A stretch of 44,699 nucleotides of DNA from Thermoleophilia bacterium. Its GTDB lineage: Bacteria > Actinomycetota > Thermoleophilia > Gaiellales > Gaiellaceae. A program made the translations under genes and the position numbers. Location: the NCBI GenBank assembly GCA_017882605.1, contig JADGPE010000006.1:1-44699 (forward strand), in the 5' to 3' direction. Of the stretch, positions 41,454 to 44,699 are shown piece by piece; positions within the stretch are counted from its first letter, which is position 1; the number at the start of each line of letters is the position of its first letter. Below the pieces are notes generated by a model. It ran no database searches. It had not been told where the DNA came from and saw only the letters and a program-made list of their open reading frames with translations.

Positions 41454-42190
41454 GAGAGACTCCTTTCAGCGTCGGCACGGGAAATCCTTATCGGCGCGAA
41501 CGGCGCGGCCTGCGCGATCGCGATCTCGTTCTGCTTGCGCAACTCGAGGAGCGCCAGGAAGGCGACGGCGACCTCGACCCGCGAGAGGCCCTTGACCTCC
41601 TGGTCGAAGTCGAAGCGGGAGCGGCGACGGAGCAGCGAGCGCCAGCGCTCGAGGAACTGCGAGGTCGGCGGGAAGCGGAGCGCCATGTGCGCGGTCGACG
41701 GCGCCGGCGGCTCGATCGAGAGCACGCGCAATGCCGCGGCCAGCTTGTCGGCGCTCTGTGGCGCGAGCTTGCGCTCCGGACGAGGAGCGAGCGGCGCCGG
41801 CCCGAGCCTGAAATAGAGGTCGCGCCGCGCTTCGAGCCGGCCGCGCAGGAACTGCGCCGCCTCCTTCGCGCGCCGGTACTCCGCGAGGCGCCGGGCGAGC
41901 TCTTCGGCGGCCTCCTCGGGCTCGAGCTCCGCGAGCTCGGCCTCCTCGTCGGGGAACATCGCGCGCGCCTTCAGTTCGAGCAGCGCGGAGATGAGGACGA
42001 GGAACTCGCCGCAGGCGTCCAGGTCGAGCTCACCCCGGTCGGCGAGGTGCTCGACGAACGCGATCACGATCTCGGCGAGGTCGACCTCCTGAAGCGGCAG
42101 CTCCTCGCGCAGCACGAGTGAGAGCAGTAGGTCGAACGGGCCCTCGAACGCATCGAGGTCCAGCTCCAACTCGCGGACGGCGACGGCCAC
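41432..42190 (-). CDS. scpA: Segregation and condensation protein A
   Basis: 252 residues, the kleisin partner of SMC. The N-terminal part (FEGPFDLLLSLVLREELPLQEVDLAEIVIAFVEHL) and the LDACGEFLVLISALLELKARAMFP segment are characteristic. The acidic middle (EEAELAELEPEEAAEEL) and C-terminal winged helix (VEVAVAFLALLELRKQNEIAIAQ) follow. GTG start, 9 bases after the lgt stop. Confidence 0.95.
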   Translation of the reverse strand: MAVAVRELELDLDAFEGPFDLLLSLVLREELPLQEVDLAEIVIAFVEHLADRGELDLDACGEFLVLISALLELKARAMFPDEEAELAELEPEEAAEELARRLAEYRRAKEAAQFLRGRLEARRDLYFRLGPAPLAPRPERKLAPQSADKLAAALRVLSIEPPAPSTAHMALRFPPTSQFLERWRSLLRRRSRFDFDQEVKGLSRVEVAVAFLALLELRKQNEIAIAQAAPFAPIRISRADAERSLSWTAHSA

Positions 42191-42199
42191 CCAGGCAGG

Positions 42200-43075
42200 C
42201 TAGCGCCCGTGCCGGACGCGGCCCTTGGGGATGGCCATTGCGGGCCGGTGCTCGTCCTCCACCGGTTTCCGGCGGCGGCGCGGCGGCGCCGGCGCGCCGA
42301 ACTGGTGGACGACGAAGTACGTCGTTGCGGCAAAGAAGACGATGATCGAGACCCACGCGTTCAGGCGCAGCCCGGCGATGTGGTGCGCGGGATCGACCCG
42401 CAGCAGCTCCTCGAAGAAGCGGCCGAAGCAGTACCAGGCCACGTACAGGGCGAAGAGCCCCGGCGCCCTGATCGCGAAGCGGCGCGAGACGTAGAGCAGG
42501 AGGCCGACCCCGACGAAGTCCCAGATCAGCTCGTAGAGGAACGTCGGGTGGAACGTGGCCCGGTCGAGGTACTGGAGCGGGCGGTGGGCCGTGTCGATCT
42601 CGAGCCCCCACGGCAGCTTGGTGGGCTTCCCGTAGAGCTCTTGGTTCCACCAGTTGCCGATCCGGCCGATCCCCTGCGCGAGCAGGAGGCCCGGTGCCGC
42701 CGCGTCCAGGAACTTCGCCACGTCGTAGCCCGCGCGGCGCACGACGACGGCGCCCGCCAGCGTGCCGAGGAGGATGCCGCCCCAGATGCCGAGGCCGCCG
42801 CGCCAGACCTCGAAGATCCCCTGCCACTTCGGCGTCGGGACTTCGTTCCACGAGGTGATGTCGTGGTAGGCGCGCGCCCCGATCACGCCGAAGGTGACAC
42901 CCCACACCGCCACCCGGGTGACGAGATCCCACTCGCCGCCGAGCGCCTTCCAGCGGACGCCGGTCAGCCAGATGCACGCGAGGATCGCGACGAGCAGCGT
43001 GAGCCCGTACATGTGCAGCTGCAGCGGGCCGAGGTGAACGACGCCGGTGTGCGGCGAGGGGATCGAGAAGAGCAC
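42200..43075 (-). CDS. lgt: Prolipoprotein diacylglyceryl transferase
   Basis: 291 residues with about seven membrane helices. The Lgt signature is GRIGNWWNQELYGKPTKLPWGLEID, with the catalytic-region motif HPTFLYELIWDFVG and YCFGRFFEELLRVDPAH. It adds diacylglycerol to the lipobox Cys of prolipoproteins. GTG start at 43075. A hairpin with a GGA loop lies just upstream, between it and the small unknown gene. Confidence 0.96.
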   Translation of the reverse strand: MLFSIPSPHTGVVHLGPLQLHMYGLTLLVAILACIWLTGVRWKALGGEWDLVTRVAVWGVTFGVIGARAYHDITSWNEVPTPKWQGIFEVWRGGLGIWGGILLGTLAGAVVVRRAGYDVAKFLDAAAPGLLLAQGIGRIGNWWNQELYGKPTKLPWGLEIDTAHRPLQYLDRATFHPTFLYELIWDFVGVGLLLYVSRRFAIRAPGLFALYVAWYCFGRFFEELLRVDPAHHIAGLRLNAWVSIIVFFAATTYFVVHQFGAPAPPRRRRKPVEDEHRPAMAIPKGRVRHGR

Positions 43076-43088
43076 GGGCTGACGCTAT

Positions 43089-43121
43089 CGAACCTGATCC
43101 GGCGGAGCCGAACCGGGTTCG
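43089..43121. terminator. Imperfect 15-bp hairpin related to the one after scpB
   Basis: Arms at 43089-43103 and 43107-43121 pair over 15 positions with two mismatches and one G-T pair, around the loop GGA. The outer sequence CGAACCTG and GGTTCG and the loop match the hairpin at 40813-40843. It follows the stop of the small gene at 43138 and precedes lgt. Confidence 0.55.
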
Positions 43122-43137
43122 CGGGTCGGCCTCCGGG

Positions 43138-43338
43138 CTAGAGCAGGATCGACGCTGCGAGCTCGGGCGAGCAGCCCCGCTGGAGCAGTTCTGCCGCGCG
43201 GTGCAGGTCGATGTCGGAACGCGACGCGAGCTCGGCAGCGATATCGGCGGGATAGCCGGCCCGCTCCAGCTCCGACGAGCGCCAGTGCTCGACGAGCTCC
43301 TGCTCCGTCAGCGTGAGATTGGTTTCCGCAGTGGACAT
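43138..43338 (-). CDS. Small acidic helical protein, unknown
   Basis: 66 residues (starting MSTAETN; GGGGAG lies about 11 bases upstream). It is predicted mainly helical, with LTEQELVEHWRSSELERAGYPADIAAELASRSDIDL and a Cys near the end (RGCSPEL). The repeating pattern of short helices with 'AGYPADIAAELA' and 'GCSPELAASILL' looks like two copies of a small helix-loop-helix unit. No function recognised. The frame extends to 43371, but the ribosome site favours 43338. Confidence 0.6.
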   Translation of the reverse strand: MSTAETNLTLTEQELVEHWRSSELERAGYPADIAAELASRSDIDLHRAAELLQRGCSPELAASILL

Positions 43339-43585
43339 CTGGTTCGTTTCTCCCCCCTTCCTTCGGTACAACGAACGAGACGGTTCTCCCCAGGCCGGGG
43401 GATCTTGACAATTAACGGAATCCGAACGCTCGTCCTCACTCGTTCTACCACGGCTCGCCTCCGGCCTACTTCCTCCGGACGGCTGGGAGAGGCCAGACTT
43501 TTGGCCCGGTACCTAACCCCGGCGCCCCGGAGCTGCGCGGGGCCTTGCCTTTGGCGCGGGGCCAGGCCAGTGGTGTCAGACACCG
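43339..43585. other. Intergenic region with hairpins and one REP-like copy
   Basis: The 247-base gap between dnaE and the small gene has no convincing frame on either strand. It contains several GC-rich inverted repeats, for example GGCCA-gacttt-TGGCC, and the palindrome at 43572-43584. I looked for tRNA, SRP RNA and riboswitch motifs and saw none that hold. It probably carries the 3' end signal of dnaE and the promoter of the small gene. Confidence 0.5.
43572..43584. repeat. Orphan REP-like palindrome
   Basis: GGTGTCAGACACC, identical to the halves of the hairpins at 28064-28092 and 28584-28612. It lies one base from the dnaE stop codon (TAG at 43586-43588 on the minus strand), again at a gene's 3' end, and has no transposase beside it. 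Confidence 0.8.
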
Positions 43586-44699
43586 CTAGGCGACCGCGGA
43601 GTCGCCGAGGAGCATCTTCACCTCGGCGTAGAAGTCCGGTGCGGGCTTCACCTTGTACTGCGGGCCGAACGCGTAGACCTTCTTGCCCTGCGAGGTGATC
43701 AGGTCGGCGTAGACGGGCGACTCGCCGGGGAAGTCCTTGATCAGCTGTGCGAGCTCGCGGATCGTGCCCCTCGCCGCCTTCGTGGCGTCGATCACGAGCC
43801 GGACCTCGCGCCTGTCGGGCACCGCTTCGAAGGCGGTCAGCTCGAGCGCGACAAGCTTCGTCTCGCCCTCCTTGCGGTCGATGCGCGCCTTGACGATCAG
43901 GATGCGGTCGGCGGTGCAGAGCTCGCGCGCCTTGTCGTAGGTCTGGCTGAAGACGACGGTCTCGACGCTGCCGGTGATGTCCTCGAGGCGCAGGAAGACC
44001 ATCGCGTCGCCGCGCTTCGTGGTCATGTGCCGCACGTGAGCGACGATGCCGCCGATCGTGACGACCTCGCCGTCGCGCCGTCGCTCGAGCTCGGCGACCG
44101 TCGCGTCCGACTTGCGCCGCAGCTGGTCGCGGATCCCCGACAGCGGATGCTCGGAGACGTACAACCCGAGCACCTCCTTCTCCAGGCGCAGCAGCTCGCT
44201 CTTCTCGTACTCGTCGGTCGGTGTCGCGGGATGGTGCTTGGGTTTGTCGTCCTCAGCGGGGCCGAGGTCGAAGATCGACCCCTGGCCCGCGAGCCGGTCG
44301 GCCTGCTGCTTCTGCCCCCAGCCGACAGCCTGTTCGAGCACCTCGAGGTTGCCCTTGCGCGAGCCGGGCAGCGCACCACACTTGACGAGTGCCTCGAGCA
44401 CGCGCTTGTTCGAGACCATCGGGTCGACGCGCTCGGCGAAGTCCCAGATCGACTCGAACGGGCCGCCCTCGGTGCGCGCCGCGATCAGCGCGCTCGCTGC
44501 GCCCTCCCCCACGCCCTTGACGGCGTTGAGGCCGAAGCGGATCTTGCCCTCGACGACGGCGAAGTCGACCTGCGACTCGTTCACGTCGGGCGGCAGCACC
44601 TCGATACCGAGCTCGTGACACGCGTTGACGTAGATCGGCACGCGGTCCTTCGTCGACATCACCGAGCTGATCAGCGCCGCCATGTACTCGCACGGATGG
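43586..44699 (-). CDS. dnaE: DNA polymerase III alpha subunit, C-terminal part (partial)
   Basis: The last about 371 residues of the replicative polymerase; the rest lies beyond the right edge, and the frame is open to the window end (HPCEYMAALISSVMSTKD). It shows the finger-domain end GIEVLPPDVNESQVDF, the helix-hairpin-helix part (FAERVDPMVSNKRVLEALVKCGA) and an OB domain (VTIGGIVAHVRHMTTKRGDAMVFLRLEDITGSVETVVF), followed by the C-terminal domain. Order and spacing are normal for DnaE. A REP-like palindrome lies 1 base after its stop. Confidence 0.95.
   Translation of the reverse strand, partial: HPCEYMAALISSVMSTKDRVPIYVNACHELGIEVLPPDVNESQVDFAVVEGKIRFGLNAVKGVGEGAASALIAARTEGGPFESIWDFAERVDPMVSNKRVLEALVKCGALPGSRKGNLEVLEQAVGWGQKQQADRLAGQGSIFDLGPAEDDKPKHHPATPTDEYEKSELLRLEKEVLGLYVSEHPLSGIRDQLRRKSDATVAELERRRDGEVVTIGGIVAHVRHMTTKRGDAMVFLRLEDITGSVETVVFSQTYDKARELCTADRILIVKARIDRKEGETKLVALELTAFEAVPDRREVRLVIDATKAARGTIRELAQLIKDFPGESPVYADLITSQGKKVYAFGPQYKVKPAPDFYAEVKMLLGDSAVA

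Noticed and set aside
43406-43440. TTGACA consensus -35 on the plus strand
   Set aside because: No fitting -10 element follows at 16-18 bases and no plus-strand gene lies downstream.
43386-43585. Possible tRNA or structured RNA between dnaE and the small gene
   Set aside because: GC-rich inverted repeats are present, but no T-arm, anticodon arrangement, SRP GGAA-type loop or riboswitch core could be matched.
1-44699. CRISPR array, prophage or integrated plasmid
   Set aside because: No regularly spaced direct repeats, integrase, phage structural genes or partition genes were seen; base use is even across the window apart from the short RAYT unit.

Overview
The window is about 44.7 kb of very GC-rich, tightly packed bacterial DNA. 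Many genes overlap by 1 to 4 bases (ATGA, GTGA, TGATG, TTGA), and GTG or TTG starts are common. High GC, class II DAHP synthase, RibBA, a DAK2/DegV pair, a zinc-type L28 protein and Actinobacteria-like lgt-scpA-scpB and def-fmt-rsmB-rpe-ribD blocks suggest an actinobacterium. A deep lineage such as Thermoleophilia is my best guess, but it is inference from gene content only.

Left part (1-6006): the N-terminal part of an OmpR-type response regulator (-), a membrane-anchored phosphodiester-glycosidase-like protein (+), a secreted alpha/beta hydrolase (-), and three translationally coupled + strand genes: a DPM1-like GT2 glycosyltransferase, a STELLO/DUF288-type glycosyltransferase and a large polytopic membrane protein. 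The trio looks like a small envelope-glycan unit.

Redox part (6134-11924): a cupredoxin-fold protein that has lost most of its copper ligands (-). Then comes a coupled + strand unit of two small membrane-anchored unknowns, ApbE flavin transferase, a ferric-reductase-like membrane protein, a ferredoxin with three cysteines, a ferredoxin reductase and a tiny membrane protein. It is followed by a possible b-type cytochrome membrane protein (-) and a diheme cytochrome c (+). Together these could carry electrons across the membrane.

Central minus-strand block (11934-27324): a ZIP metal transporter, divergent from a DtxR-family regulator with a perfect inverted repeat between them, leads into a flippase-like membrane protein, priA, a SIMPL protein, def-fmt-rsmB-rpe, riboflavin genes ribD-ribE-ribBA-ribH, rpmB, asp23, and a DAK2 (FakA-like) - lone receiver - DegV (FakB-like) unit.

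At 28064-28612 a RAYT-type (IS200-like) transposase sits between two hairpins built from a 13-base palindrome; a third copy of the palindrome lies 15 kb away beside dnaE. A long minus-strand operon follows (aroG class II - tyrA - aroA - cmk - plsC - der - gpsA - metK, 37068 down to 28604). It diverges from trpS, whose leader encodes a short peptide with two Trp codons and four segments that can pair in alternative ways.

The right end holds rluB (-), a CapA-family protein (+), and on the minus strand a partial dnaE, a small unknown, lgt, scpA, scpB and a YbbN-like thioredoxin. Two related long hairpins lie in this last block. I found no rRNA, tRNA, CRISPR array or prophage.
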